Positions 34,414 through 42,956 of a DNA stretch of 64,000 nucleotides are shown piece by piece. Below the pieces are notes generated by a model. The model was given only the letters and a program-made list of their open reading frames with translations, was not told the origin of the DNA and made no database searches. The position numbers were made by a program, and so were the translations under genes. Positions within the stretch are counted from its first letter, which is position 1. Every line of letters begins with the position of its first letter. Source of the DNA: Planctomycetota bacterium (lineage in GTDB: Bacteria; Planctomycetota; UBA1135; JAKEFM01); the NCBI GenBank assembly GCA_022616055.1, contig JAKEFM010000058.1:1-64000 (forward strand). Reading direction: 5' to 3'.

Positions 34414-34480
34414 GACGACCCGATCTTCGACGCCGGGAACGGACCCGTCAAGGCCGTGGGGAATCCCGCCCCGCGGGGCC

Positions 34481-35536
34481 CTATCGGCGCACGCGCTCCC
34501 CGGCGAGCGGGACGATGACCTCCGCCATCCCCTCGACGAACCGTTCGCATCCCCGGAAGGTCAGGTGACAGACGTCGTTGAAGTTCTCGCCTCGCTTCGG
34601 GACTCTCCGGTCCTCATCCACGAAGTGCGTCCCGTGGCGTTGCGCGAGCTCTCTCACGACGGCGTTGTGGGCCTCGATCCCCGCGGCCACGTTCGCCGGC
34701 GAGCCCCACAGCTCGATGGGCGAGTCGTGCCGCGTGTAGTCGAGCTCCTTGCGGTAGAACTTCCCGCTCTCGTACCCCTCGGGGATGTGGAAGGCGAACG
34801 TCATCAGGAGGACCGGCTCCCCCCGCAGGCGGGCGATCTCGAGGATCCGGGTCAGGTTCTCCCGGAAGGGCTCCACGGTCTTGACGTCGCTCCCGTACCG
34901 GACCCAGTCCTCCCGGGGGCGATCCCGCGGGAGGACCGTCGCCAGCCCGAGCTTCTCCTTCGCGGCGGACAGGCACCAGGCGGCCGTGGTCGGCAGGGTG
35001 ACGAGGCGGCTCTCCGGATGGCCCTCGAGACACTTCAGCCGCGCGTACCAGGAGTAGTGGGTGTAGTCGCGCCGGAAGACCGAGGGGGGCGCGTTGTTCG
35101 CGCGCGTCTCGTTGATCCCGTGGTAGACGACGACCAGGTCGAAGCGCTCCTCCCCGAGCCTCCCGTACTTGAGGAGGGAGTCGAGCGAGGTGTGGCCACC
35201 CTGGGAGAGGTTGTGGATCCAGACGACCCTGCCCGTCCGGTAGAGGAGCTCCTCGTAGAGGCACTCCTGGACGAAGCCCCAGTCCGGGTGGAGGACGGAG
35301 GGGCCGAGGAGGAGGATGTCGAAGGCCTCGTCGTCGTTTCGGACGCAGCGCTCCTCGAAGGGCCGCAATTCCGGATAGAAGGCGACGTAGAGGTCGGGTC
35401 GGAGGAATCCGACGCCGTGGAAGAGGCTCCCGTAGAGTCTCGAGACGAGTTCGAGGAGCCCGAGGAGCAGGATCGGCGAGAGGAGGAGGAGGCGCCTCCT
35501 CCTCCGGATCCCGTCAAGGGGGCCCGGCGCCACCAC
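34481..35536 (-). CDS. Membrane-anchored SGNH-hydrolase-like protein
   Basis: The protein of about 351 residues has a basic start and one transmembrane helix (RRRRRLLLLSPILLLGLLEL, about 11-30), then an extracytoplasmic SGNH-like domain. The nucleophile block is DILLLGPSV (Ser80, with Pro for the usual Asp). The third block is VVYHGINETRANN, and the last is NFNDVCHLTFRGCERF with the Asp-x-x-His pair. Similar proteins modify exported polysaccharides by acetylation or deacetylation. The start is uncertain between adjacent GTG codons at 35536 and 35533. It follows the SBBP-repeat gene by 11 nt and is likely co-transcribed with it and the GT2-glycosidase gene further upstream. Confidence 0.72.
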   Translation of the reverse strand: MVAPGPLDGIRRRRRLLLLSPILLLGLLELVSRLYGSLFHGVGFLRPDLYVAFYPELRPFEERCVRNDDEAFDILLLGPSVLHPDWGFVQECLYEELLYRTGRVVWIHNLSQGGHTSLDSLLKYGRLGEERFDLVVVYHGINETRANNAPPSVFRRDYTHYSWYARLKCLEGHPESRLVTLPTTAAWCLSAAKEKLGLATVLPRDRPREDWVRYGSDVKTVEPFRENLTRILEIARLRGEPVLLMTFAFHIPEGYESGKFYRKELDYTRHDSPIELWGSPANVAAGIEAHNAVVRELAQRHGTHFVDEDRRVPKRGENFNDVCHLTFRGCERFVEGMAEVIVPLAGERVRR

Positions 35537-35547
35537 TTCCCCGCGGG

Positions 35548-38007
35548 CTACTGCACGGTCAGGTCGAGCGCGTTGCTCGCGCTGAACGTGCCGGGACCTC
35601 CGCAGCCCGCCGGGTTCAGCCAGACGAACTGCAAGTAGACCTGCGCGCCCGACGTCCCTCCGGGGATCGGGATCGGCCGCGTGGCCACTCCGACGCCATT
35701 CGAGGCCGCCGCGAGAGGGAAGACCGGGAGGGCGAGGGAGACGTGGAGGGTGATCCCGAGGATCGGGGTCCCCGCGAGATCCTGCCCCACCCCGAGGAGG
35801 AGGACCCCCGCCGCCGCAGGGGGAGCGTAGAGGCAGGTCACGCCGAAGAGGGGATCCCCCGCCTGCGGGCAGCGGTCGACTCCGATCTGGATCGGCCCGG
35901 AACAGGCTGCCGTCGAGGCGCCGTAGGGGCTCGCTCCGCAGGGGGGGAGGGTGAATCGGGCGAGCACTCCGTCGCCGCTCCCCGCGAGGGACGCGTCGAG
36001 GGCGCCCGAGGTCGCCGGGAAGTCGCTCGAGTTCGTCACCCCCGCGATTGTCGCGGAATCGGCCCCGCCGAGTCCCACCGCATAGGCCCCGTCCCCGCCG
36101 CTGCCGCCGAGGTAGGTGGAGTAGAGGAGCCCGGTGCCCGTCGGATTGACCAGCGCGAGAAAGGCGTCCGAGCTTCCCTGCGCGGTCGAGTCGAACGCCC
36201 CCGGCGTCGTCGGGAAGTCGCTCGAGCTGCTGTCCCCCACGACCGCCGCCTCCCCGAGAGCGCCGAGCCTGACTCCCCGGCCGACGTCCCCCCCCGAGCC
36301 GCCGAGGAGCGTCGAGGAGAGGAGCGCGGTTCCCGCGGCGTTCAACCGCGCCACGAACACGTCCGAATTCCCCTGGGCCGTCGTCCGGAACGCGCCCGGC
36401 GTCGTCGGGAAGTCGCTCGACGACTGGACGCCGACCACGGTCGCGCCCCCCGAGGCGTCCACGGCGACATCCTCGGCGACGTCCCCCCCGTTCCCCCCGA
36501 TCAGGGTGGAGTAGAGGAGGCCGCTCCCGGTCGCGTCGAGGCGCGTGACGAACACGTCCGAGGATCCCTGGGCGGTCGTGTCGAGCGCCCCCGGCGTCAC
36601 GGGGAAGTCGCCGGAGGAGGTGACTCCGGCCACGAACGCCGCACCGGATCCGTCGAGGGCGAGCCCCTGCGGCACCTCCCCGTTCGACCCCCCGAGGAAG
36701 GTCGAGAAGACGAGCGCGCTCCCCGTCGGGTTCAGTCGGGCCACGAAGCCGTCCGAGGGGCCCAGCGCGGCCGTCGCGAACGCGCCGGGAGTCGCGGGGA
36801 AGTTGCTCGAGGAGGTGACGCCCGTGAGCGTCGCATGGCCGGAGGGTTCCAGGGCGAGGGCCTGCGCGATGTCGCCGCTCCCTCCGCCGAGGAAGGTCGA
36901 GAAGACGAGGGCGTTCCCCGTCGGGTTCAGCCGGGTCACGAAGGCGTCGGACTGCCCGCTCAGGCTCGTGTCGTAGGCGCCCGGCGTCACGGGGAAGCCG
37001 GTGTCGGCGTTCCCGGCGACGGTCACCGCTCCCGTCGCGTCCTCGGCGATCGAGAAGGGCTTGTCCCCTCCCGATCCGCCGAGATAGGTCGCGTAGACGA
37101 GGGAGGTCCCCGTCGCACCCAACCGGGCCACGTAGACGTCGATCGTGGGCGCGGCGAATCCGTTGTACGACGTGTCGTACGCCCCGGGGCTCGTGGGGAA
37201 GTTGACCGAGGCGGTCTCCCCCGTCACGGTCACCGCCCCCGAGGACTGGAGGGTCAGGCCGTAGGCGAACTCGTAGCTCGAGCCGCCGAGGTACGTGGCC
37301 CAGTCGAGCCCCGGGTCGATCACCCCCGCGTCCTCTGCTCCGAGGCCGCAGACATCGAACGTGAAGCGAGTCGCGTCGAGGACCCGCGCGCGGCATTCGA
37401 TCGGCTCGGGGGGCCCGCTCCCCCGCACCTTCCAGGCGACGGGAGCGCTCTGGCGGATCTCCCCGAGCGCGGTCCGGAAGGCCAGGCCATCCCCCTCCGT
37501 TCGCAGGTCCTCGATCCCCTCGCACCGGACGACGACGCTCCCCAGGTCCGCGCCGGGGGAGAGGAGCAGGTCGTACTCGATCCCGCCCCGGCCCTTCCGG
37601 ACCCGGAGGTCCACGCCGGGGTAGAGCCCGCCGCACAGCACCGCCTCGTATCCGGGGAGGTCCCTCCGCCACCGGGTGGGGTCGTCCCCGAGGAAGAAGT
37701 TGTGCGTCCCCTCCCGCCGGCCCTCCCCCTCGAGACGGAGTTTCCCCGCCGCGCCCTCGAAGACCATCCGGACGAGTGCCCCCCGCTCTCCTCCCTCCGT
37801 TCGGCTTCGGAAGAGGAGGGAAAGCCGGTCCTCCTCCACGCCGACGAGGGTTCCTCCCACGCGCGCGACGAAGCGGGCGGGGACGTCCCACTGCCCGAGG
37901 TTCTCCACGAACGTGAAGGGGAGGCCCGGGCGCTCGCCCGGGGTCGACGCGAGCGCGTCGGCGCCCAGGGACGCCAGGAACAGGAGGCCGAGTCTGGAGC
38001 GAAGCAT
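35548..38007 (-). CDS. Exported SBBP beta-propeller repeat protein
   Basis: The 819-residue protein has a signal peptide and an N-terminal domain (about 28-215) typical of SBBP proteins: FVENLGQWDVPARFVAR, then GIEYDLLLSPGADL. Seven or eight repeats of about 55 residues follow. Each carries a YSTYLGG or FSTFLGG strand and an SSDFPTTPGAFDT-type strand, forming a propeller. The last 100 residues (CPQAGDPLFG, PIPIPGG, NPAGC) form a C-terminal domain of the type found on planctomycete exported proteins. No catalytic residues are evident. It lies 10 nt after the GT2-glycosidase fusion gene, suggesting a shared operon with an envelope polysaccharide role. Confidence 0.85.
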   Translation of the reverse strand: MLRSRLGLLFLASLGADALASTPGERPGLPFTFVENLGQWDVPARFVARVGGTLVGVEEDRLSLLFRSRTEGGERGALVRMVFEGAAGKLRLEGEGRREGTHNFFLGDDPTRWRRDLPGYEAVLCGGLYPGVDLRVRKGRGGIEYDLLLSPGADLGSVVVRCEGIEDLRTEGDGLAFRTALGEIRQSAPVAWKVRGSGPPEPIECRARVLDATRFTFDVCGLGAEDAGVIDPGLDWATYLGGSSYEFAYGLTLQSSGAVTVTGETASVNFPTSPGAYDTSYNGFAAPTIDVYVARLGATGTSLVYATYLGGSGGDKPFSIAEDATGAVTVAGNADTGFPVTPGAYDTSLSGQSDAFVTRLNPTGNALVFSTFLGGGSGDIAQALALEPSGHATLTGVTSSSNFPATPGAFATAALGPSDGFVARLNPTGSALVFSTFLGGSNGEVPQGLALDGSGAAFVAGVTSSGDFPVTPGALDTTAQGSSDVFVTRLDATGSGLLYSTLIGGNGGDVAEDVAVDASGGATVVGVQSSSDFPTTPGAFRTTAQGNSDVFVARLNAAGTALLSSTLLGGSGGDVGRGVRLGALGEAAVVGDSSSSDFPTTPGAFDSTAQGSSDAFLALVNPTGTGLLYSTYLGGSGGDGAYAVGLGGADSATIAGVTNSSDFPATSGALDASLAGSGDGVLARFTLPPCGASPYGASTAACSGPIQIGVDRCPQAGDPLFGVTCLYAPPAAAGVLLLGVGQDLAGTPILGITLHVSLALPVFPLAAASNGVGVATRPIPIPGGTSGAQVYLQFVWLNPAGCGGPGTFSASNALDLTVQ

Positions 38008-38017
38008 GTTGGGGGGC

Positions 38018-40849
38018 TCACTTCGGGGGAGAGGCGAGGGGCGCCCCGGAGGGGACCGGGGCGACCGCGGCGAGCCCGGCTCCCCTCGCGCGACGTTCCG
38101 TGGAGCGGCTCGCCCACACGAGGCTCGCCGCCGCCAGGGAGATCACCCCCACGACGAGCGCGACGGCCCCGGGGCGACCCGCCGTCCCCGCGCCGTACAT
38201 CCGCGCCACGGCGGCGAAGGCGGGCTTCACTCGGCGCTCGCCGGTGAGGAGTCCGTAGTTCTCCTCCGGGTCCGCGTCGTGGGTCGCATGGTCGTCGAGC
38301 GCCTCGACCCGGTCCCACCAGGCGCCGGGGAGCTTCGGGTTCGAGTAGTTCTTCCACCACTCGTCGGCGAACTCGAAGGCGACTCCCCCGACGCACCCCG
38401 CCTCCAGCAGCCCGTCCCAGCACGATCCGAGAAGACGCGCCTGCCCTTCCTCCCCCGCTTCCAGGCTGTTCGCGCCGAACTCGGTGATCAGCAGCGGCCG
38501 GTCGCCGACCGTCGGCGCGAGGACCTCCCGGAGGAACTTCCCGTAGCCGCGCGCGACGACCTCGGGCGGCCACAGCGCGTAGACGTTGAAGGCGGCGAGG
38601 TCGAGGAAGCGGAGGTCGAGGCTGCGCGTGTTGGGCCAGTTGCCGTGCGTGACGGGGTGGGCGGGATCGACCGCTTTCACCTTCTCGTAGAGGGCGCGGA
38701 GGTCCGCCTCCACGCGCGCGGCCCCCCTCTCCTCGACGACCCACGAGGGGATCTCGTTCCCGAGGACCCAACCGAGGAGGGAGGAGTGCGAGCGCATCGA
38801 GCGCACCGCCTCGAGGATCTCCGCTTCCCGCGGGGCGAAGGCGGGCGTCCCGAACCGCGGCCACTCGATCCAGAAGACGTGGAGGACCCGCAGGCGATGG
38901 CGCGCGGCAGCGTCGAGGACATGCCCGGGAGGGTCGAAGGCGAGGAGCGTGTTCGCGTGCAGCCGGTCGACCCACTGGAGGTCCTCCTCGACGAGGTCGG
39001 GCCCCGGGTAGGGAGACCGGCCCGGTCCGGTCCCGGGCCGCCAGGGGGAGTAGTGGATCCCGCGGACCGTGAACGGGGACCCGTCCACGAGGAGCTCCTT
39101 CCCGCGCACCTCGACGGAGCCGCGCGCGGAGGGGCCGGGGTGGGCGGAGAGGAGCACGAGCACGAGGACGACGCTCGCGTAGGCGGCCGCCAGCCGTGGG
39201 ACGCGGAAAGGGGCGGGCCTCGCCGCGTCCTCCTCGTCCCGGTAGACGAGGCCCATCGTGGGGATGAAGAGGAACTTCGCCGCGATGACGAAGGTGAGCG
39301 GGGAGAGGAGGAGGAGGGGGAACTTGAACAGGGGCACGAGGAGCAGCGCCGCGCCGAAGAGCGCCTCCGCGAGGAGCGCCCCGCCGCCGCAGCCCGTCCC
39401 GCGCGCGTTCGTCGGGACCCAGCTCCGCGGCCGGCCGAGGAGCGAGTCGAGCGTGCCGCGCGCCGTCGGGAAGTCCGCCGCCCCGTAGCCGAGCCAGCAG
39501 GTGGTGAGGAAGGCCGGCAGGCTCCGCACCCGCCGGTGCCGGACGGCGAAGGCGATGACCGGCAGGAAGATGATGGGAGGGATGAGGGTCCCCGACACGA
39601 CGGTCGCCGCGAGGTCGAAGTCCTCCCTCCGGAGGAGGAAGGGAGCCGCGAGGTAGAAGAGCGCGACGTAGAAGAGGAGGACCGTCTGGAGCGTGTAGAA
39701 CCCGATGAACTGGAAGAAGCCCCACTTCTCCGCCAGGTTGAGCGCGCGCGTCCGGATCACCGTCCCGGCGTGGCGCTTGAGCACCTGCATGCTCCCGTAG
39801 GACCACTTGTAGGTGCGCTTGCGGAACGCCTCGTAGGAGGGGGGGTGCTTCTCGCCGAAGGGGACCTCCTCCGCGTAGGCGACGCGGTAGCCGGCGAGGT
39901 TCAACCGGATCGTCAGGTCGATGTCGTCCGCGAAGCACCCGGGCGTGAACCCGCCGACCTCCCGGACGGCGCTCGCCCGCACCAGGGCGTTGTGCCCGAC
40001 GAACGGGCACCACCCGTGGCGGCGCGCCATCGAGAGGAAGAGGTGGAAGACGTCGACCGCCCGCGAGAGGACCCGGTTCACGGCGCAGGCGCGGCCGTCC
40101 TCGACCGAGACGTTGCGGCACTGCGCGACGGCGACCCTCGGATCGGCCATCCGGGCGACGAGCTTCTCGATCGCGTCGGGATCGGTCGCGATCGAGTCGT
40201 TGTCGCACAGGAGGAAGTGCTCGAAGAGGTGCCCGGCCTTCTCGAGGACGTAGTTGAGGGCGCCGGGCTTCCCCCCCGTCTTCTCGGGGCGCCGCAGGAG
40301 GAGGAAGCGCAGCCGCGTGTCCCCCGCCATCTGCCGCGCGAGCCGGTCCACCCTCGGGTCCCCCCCCGGAGCGTCGTCGTGGACGATCAGGTGCAGGGGC
40401 CCGCGGTATCTCAGGCGCCGGAGGCTCTCGACGGCCTCCCGGTCGAGGTCGTCGCAGCAGAGGTAGACGATCGCGACCGGGGGGAGGGACCCGTCCCCGA
40501 CCGGGGCCGGCTCCCTCCGCCTCCGCGCGAAGAGGTAGGTCCCCGCGACGAGGAGCATCGTCGCCGCCGGGAAGGCGAAGAGCATCTCGACGACGATCTT
40601 GAAGACGAGCAGGCCCCGCTCGCCGGGGGGCATCCCCGGGGAGAGGAAGATCGGGCGGACCTGCCAGGCGTAGAGCGCGCAGAAGGCGATGGCGAGGAGG
40701 ATCGCCGCGACGCAGAGCCGCCGCGCGGGAGGGGAGACGGTCGGCGCCGTGGAACTGTGGCGCGGCGCGAGGCCCGGACCTCGAGCCCTCCTCTGACCAT
40801 CCGAGGAAAGGAGACGTCCCGCCCGCTTCCGAGAACGCGAAAGCAACAT
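38018..40849 (-). CDS. Polysaccharide synthase-glycosidase fusion (GT2 plus GH2-like)
   Basis: The 943-residue protein has two TM helices (about 45-62 and 82-108), then a family 2 glycosyltransferase. The GT2 marks are TGGKPGALNYV (191-201), CDNDS (Asp216/Asp218), CFADDIDLT (Asp308/Asp309) and RKRTYKW (343-349), the QxxRW equivalent. Five or more TM helices follow to about 570. Residues 577-875 are an extracytoplasmic glycosidase barrel with LGNEIP (Glu699, acid/base) and LLITEFGAN (Glu790, nucleophile), as in GH2/clan A. A final TM helix lies near 895-912. This suggests coupled synthesis and trimming or transglycosylation of an exported glucan, analogous in concept to NdvB proteins that carry GH17. 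The product is unknown. Confidence 0.85.
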   Translation of the reverse strand: MLLSRSRKRAGRLLSSDGQRRARGPGLAPRHSSTAPTVSPPARRLCVAAILLAIAFCALYAWQVRPIFLSPGMPPGERGLLVFKIVVEMLFAFPAATMLLVAGTYLFARRRREPAPVGDGSLPPVAIVYLCCDDLDREAVESLRRLRYRGPLHLIVHDDAPGGDPRVDRLARQMAGDTRLRFLLLRRPEKTGGKPGALNYVLEKAGHLFEHFLLCDNDSIATDPDAIEKLVARMADPRVAVAQCRNVSVEDGRACAVNRVLSRAVDVFHLFLSMARRHGWCPFVGHNALVRASAVREVGGFTPGCFADDIDLTIRLNLAGYRVAYAEEVPFGEKHPPSYEAFRKRTYKWSYGSMQVLKRHAGTVIRTRALNLAEKWGFFQFIGFYTLQTVLLFYVALFYLAAPFLLRREDFDLAATVVSGTLIPPIIFLPVIAFAVRHRRVRSLPAFLTTCWLGYGAADFPTARGTLDSLLGRPRSWVPTNARGTGCGGGALLAEALFGAALLLVPLFKFPLLLLSPLTFVIAAKFLFIPTMGLVYRDEEDAARPAPFRVPRLAAAYASVVLVLVLLSAHPGPSARGSVEVRGKELLVDGSPFTVRGIHYSPWRPGTGPGRSPYPGPDLVEEDLQWVDRLHANTLLAFDPPGHVLDAAARHRLRVLHVFWIEWPRFGTPAFAPREAEILEAVRSMRSHSSLLGWVLGNEIPSWVVEERGAARVEADLRALYEKVKAVDPAHPVTHGNWPNTRSLDLRFLDLAAFNVYALWPPEVVARGYGKFLREVLAPTVGDRPLLITEFGANSLEAGEEGQARLLGSCWDGLLEAGCVGGVAFEFADEWWKNYSNPKLPGAWWDRVEALDDHATHDADPEENYGLLTGERRVKPAFAAVARMYGAGTAGRPGAVALVVGVISLAAASLVWASRSTERRARGAGLAAVAPVPSGAPLASPPK

Positions 40850-41069
40850 TCTGTCTCGGCGGCCTACTACGAGACCTTCCGGCAGCCGAAACCGAAGCGG
40901 TGGCGCGCGGCCCCATCTGACGCGCGCCAGGCACAGCCGCCCGGCCTCGCCTGTCCGACCCGAGTCGAATGCGGAAGTCTAGGATCTCCTCGCGGATCGG
41001 CAAGTCCCTCGCTAACAGGCGGCCTCCGGAGCGGCTCTTTTTCTCCGCCTGACGACCGGAGGACTCCCG

Positions 41070-41438
41070 ATGCGTTCCCTTCTCGTGGCCGCGGCTCTCC
41101 TGCCCGTCCTCGCCCCGACCCCGCTTCGGCGCGGCCCCCACCCCTCCCCCGCGCCGGGCGCCGTCCTTGCCTCCTTTCCCGCGGAGGTCTCCGCGTGGCA
41201 CGGCCACCTCGACGGCGCGCACGACGCCCTCCACAAGGCCTCCCACCTCGTGGTCAAGGGACCGGACGGCAAGTGGGTCGACGGGACGGTGGGGGTCGGG
41301 GAGAAGGCCTTCTTCCGCGCCGATCGCCCGGCCGACCTCGTCGACGGCGAGTACAAGGCGACCGCCTGGGGTCGCTGGACCAGCGGGGTCGAGGAGCACC
41401 CCTACTCCTGGTCCTTCACGGTCAAGAGGGGGAAGTAG
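41070..41438 (+). CDS. CopC-like exported protein
   Basis: The 122-residue protein has a signal peptide (RSLLVAAALLPVLAPTP). The mature part follows the CopC beta-sandwich pattern: SPAPGAVLASFPAEV near the N-terminus, and DGEYKATAWGRWTSGVEEHPYSWSFTVK in place of the usual segment on shared-DGH and F-V ending. Several His residues (HGHLDGAHDALHKASH) could bind copper, but the standard N-terminal His is not obvious. No CopD-like membrane partner is adjacent. It is divergent from the GT2-glycosidase gene across 220 nt. A GGAGG ribosome site precedes the ATG. Family call is moderate. Confidence 0.65.
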   Translation: MRSLLVAAALLPVLAPTPLRRGPHPSPAPGAVLASFPAEVSAWHGHLDGAHDALHKASHLVVKGPDGKWVDGTVGVGEKAFFRADRPADLVDGEYKATAWGRWTSGVEEHPYSWSFTVKRGK

Positions 41439-41463
41439 CTCCGCGGCCCCGCCGTTCTCGTCT

Positions 41464-41487
41464 CCGGGAGCCCGGGTAGGCTCCCGG
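41464..41487 (+). promoter_or_regulatory. Hairpin abutting the decarboxylase start codon
   Basis: CCGGGAGCC pairs perfectly with GGCTCCCGG around CGGGTA, ending one base before the ATG at 41489. The only ribosome-site-like GGGAG lies inside the 5' arm. The structure could restrict initiation, or be a terminator for the upstream gene without a T-tract. Confidence 0.5.
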
Positions 41488-41488
41488 G

Positions 41489-42934
41489 ATGGACCCGAGC
41501 GCAACCTTCACGTACGACCCGGCCGAGCTGCGCGCCATGGGCGCGCGGGCGGGGGAGATCGTCGCCGAGTACCTCGGCTCCCTGGAGAAGCGGGGGGTCT
41601 CCCCCCCCGCCGATCCCCGGGCGCTGACCTCCTTCTTCGCCGAGCGGATCTCCGCCGAAGGCGCCGGCTGGAGGAAGGCCTTCGAGGAGCTCCGCGAGGT
41701 CGCCCTCCCGACGGCGATGGGGATCCCCCATCCGCTCTACCTCGGCCTCATGAACTCCTCCCCCTGGCCGGCCGGGATCTTCGCCGAGTCGCTCGTCGCC
41801 GGCTTCAGCCAGAACGCGGGCTCCTTCCGCCAGTCCCCGCCCGCGACGGCGGCGGAGTGGGCGGTCACCCGGTTCCTCTGCGACAAGGTCGGCTATGGGA
41901 AGAGTTCCCTCGGGACCCTCGTGCCCGGCGGCACGCTCGCCAACCTGACGGCCCTCCTCTGCGCGCGCGACCGCGCCTTCCCGGCCTGGATCGACGAGGG
42001 CCCCGCCGCGGCCTCCGGCAAACGTCCCTGCTTCTACGCCTCCGAGGAGGCGCACTTCTCGATCGCCCGGAACGCCACCGTCCTCGGGCTCGGCCGCTCC
42101 TCCCTGCGCCGCGTCCCGACCGTCGGCCGAGGAACGATGGACCCCGCGGCCCTCGCCTCCCTCGTCGCCCGGGACCGGAAGGAGGGGTGGAGCCCCTTCG
42201 CCGTCGTCGCGACGGCGTGCACGACGGCGACGGGGGCGATCGACCCGATCCCCGAGGTCGCCGCGATCGCCGCGCGCGAGGGGCTCTGGCTCCACGTCGA
42301 CGCCGCCTTCGGCGGCGCGGCCCTCCTCTCGGAGCGCGACCGGAGCCTCCTCGCGGGGATCGAGGCGGCCGACTCCGTCACGATCGACCCGCACAAGTGG
42401 TTCTTCGTCCCCCTCCTCGCCGGGGCGATCCTCGTCCGCGACGAGGCGGACCTCGCCCGCTCCCTCGACGCCGAGCCCTCCTACGTCCCGGGAACCGCGG
42501 GCGTCGTCGACTACTTCCGGCGCACGCTCCAGGGGAGCCGCCGCGGCGATGCGCTCAAGGTCTGGGCCTCGCTGCGCGCGGCCGGGACCGACGCCCTCGC
42601 CCGGGCCGTCGAGCGGACGAGCGACCACGCCCGCCACCTTGAGAGACTCCTCGCCACGCGCGGCTTCGAGATCCTCCCGGGAGGCAGGATGCCGATCGTC
42701 GCGTTCCGCTTCCGCCCCGCCGGTGTCGAGGGAGATGCGCTCGACGAGGTCCAGCGCGAACTCGAGAGGCGGCTCCTCGCCTGGAACCGGGCCTGGTTCG
42801 CGACGGCTCGCTTCCGCGGCCGGATCTGGCTGCGGGCGAACTTCGCGAGCCTCCTCACGACGGAGCGCCACGTCGAGGAGCTCGCGGGCTGGCTCGCCGA
42901 GGAGGCGCCGCGGATCGCTCCCGCGGCGCCCTGA
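41489..42934 (+). CDS. Group II PLP-dependent decarboxylase
   Basis: The 481-residue enzyme belongs to the aromatic-amino-acid/glutamate/tyrosine decarboxylase group. PLP-binding marks are TLVPGGTLANLTALLCARD (about 151-169), LHVDAAFGGAALLS with the Asp that pairs with the ring nitrogen, and the Schiff-base lysine in TIDPHKWFFVPL. The substrate cannot be read from the sequence; group II members act on Glu, Asp, Tyr, Trp, DOPA or cysteine sulfinate. It follows the CopC-like gene by 50 nt, but a hairpin at its start codon may make expression independent. The convergent metalloprotease gene ends 22 nt after it. Confidence 0.9.
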   Translation: MDPSATFTYDPAELRAMGARAGEIVAEYLGSLEKRGVSPPADPRALTSFFAERISAEGAGWRKAFEELREVALPTAMGIPHPLYLGLMNSSPWPAGIFAESLVAGFSQNAGSFRQSPPATAAEWAVTRFLCDKVGYGKSSLGTLVPGGTLANLTALLCARDRAFPAWIDEGPAAASGKRPCFYASEEAHFSIARNATVLGLGRSSLRRVPTVGRGTMDPAALASLVARDRKEGWSPFAVVATACTTATGAIDPIPEVAAIAAREGLWLHVDAAFGGAALLSERDRSLLAGIEAADSVTIDPHKWFFVPLLAGAILVRDEADLARSLDAEPSYVPGTAGVVDYFRRTLQGSRRGDALKVWASLRAAGTDALARAVERTSDHARHLERLLATRGFEILPGGRMPIVAFRFRPAGVEGDALDEVQRELERRLLAWNRAWFATARFRGRIWLRANFASLLTTERHVEELAGWLAEEAPRIAPAAP

Positions 42935-42956
42935 GCCCGCGGAGGGGAGGGCGCAA

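Noticed and set aside
34281-34480. A small gene in the 200-nt gap
   Set aside because: No frame with a plausible start, ribosome site and codon character was found; only a hairpin is visible.
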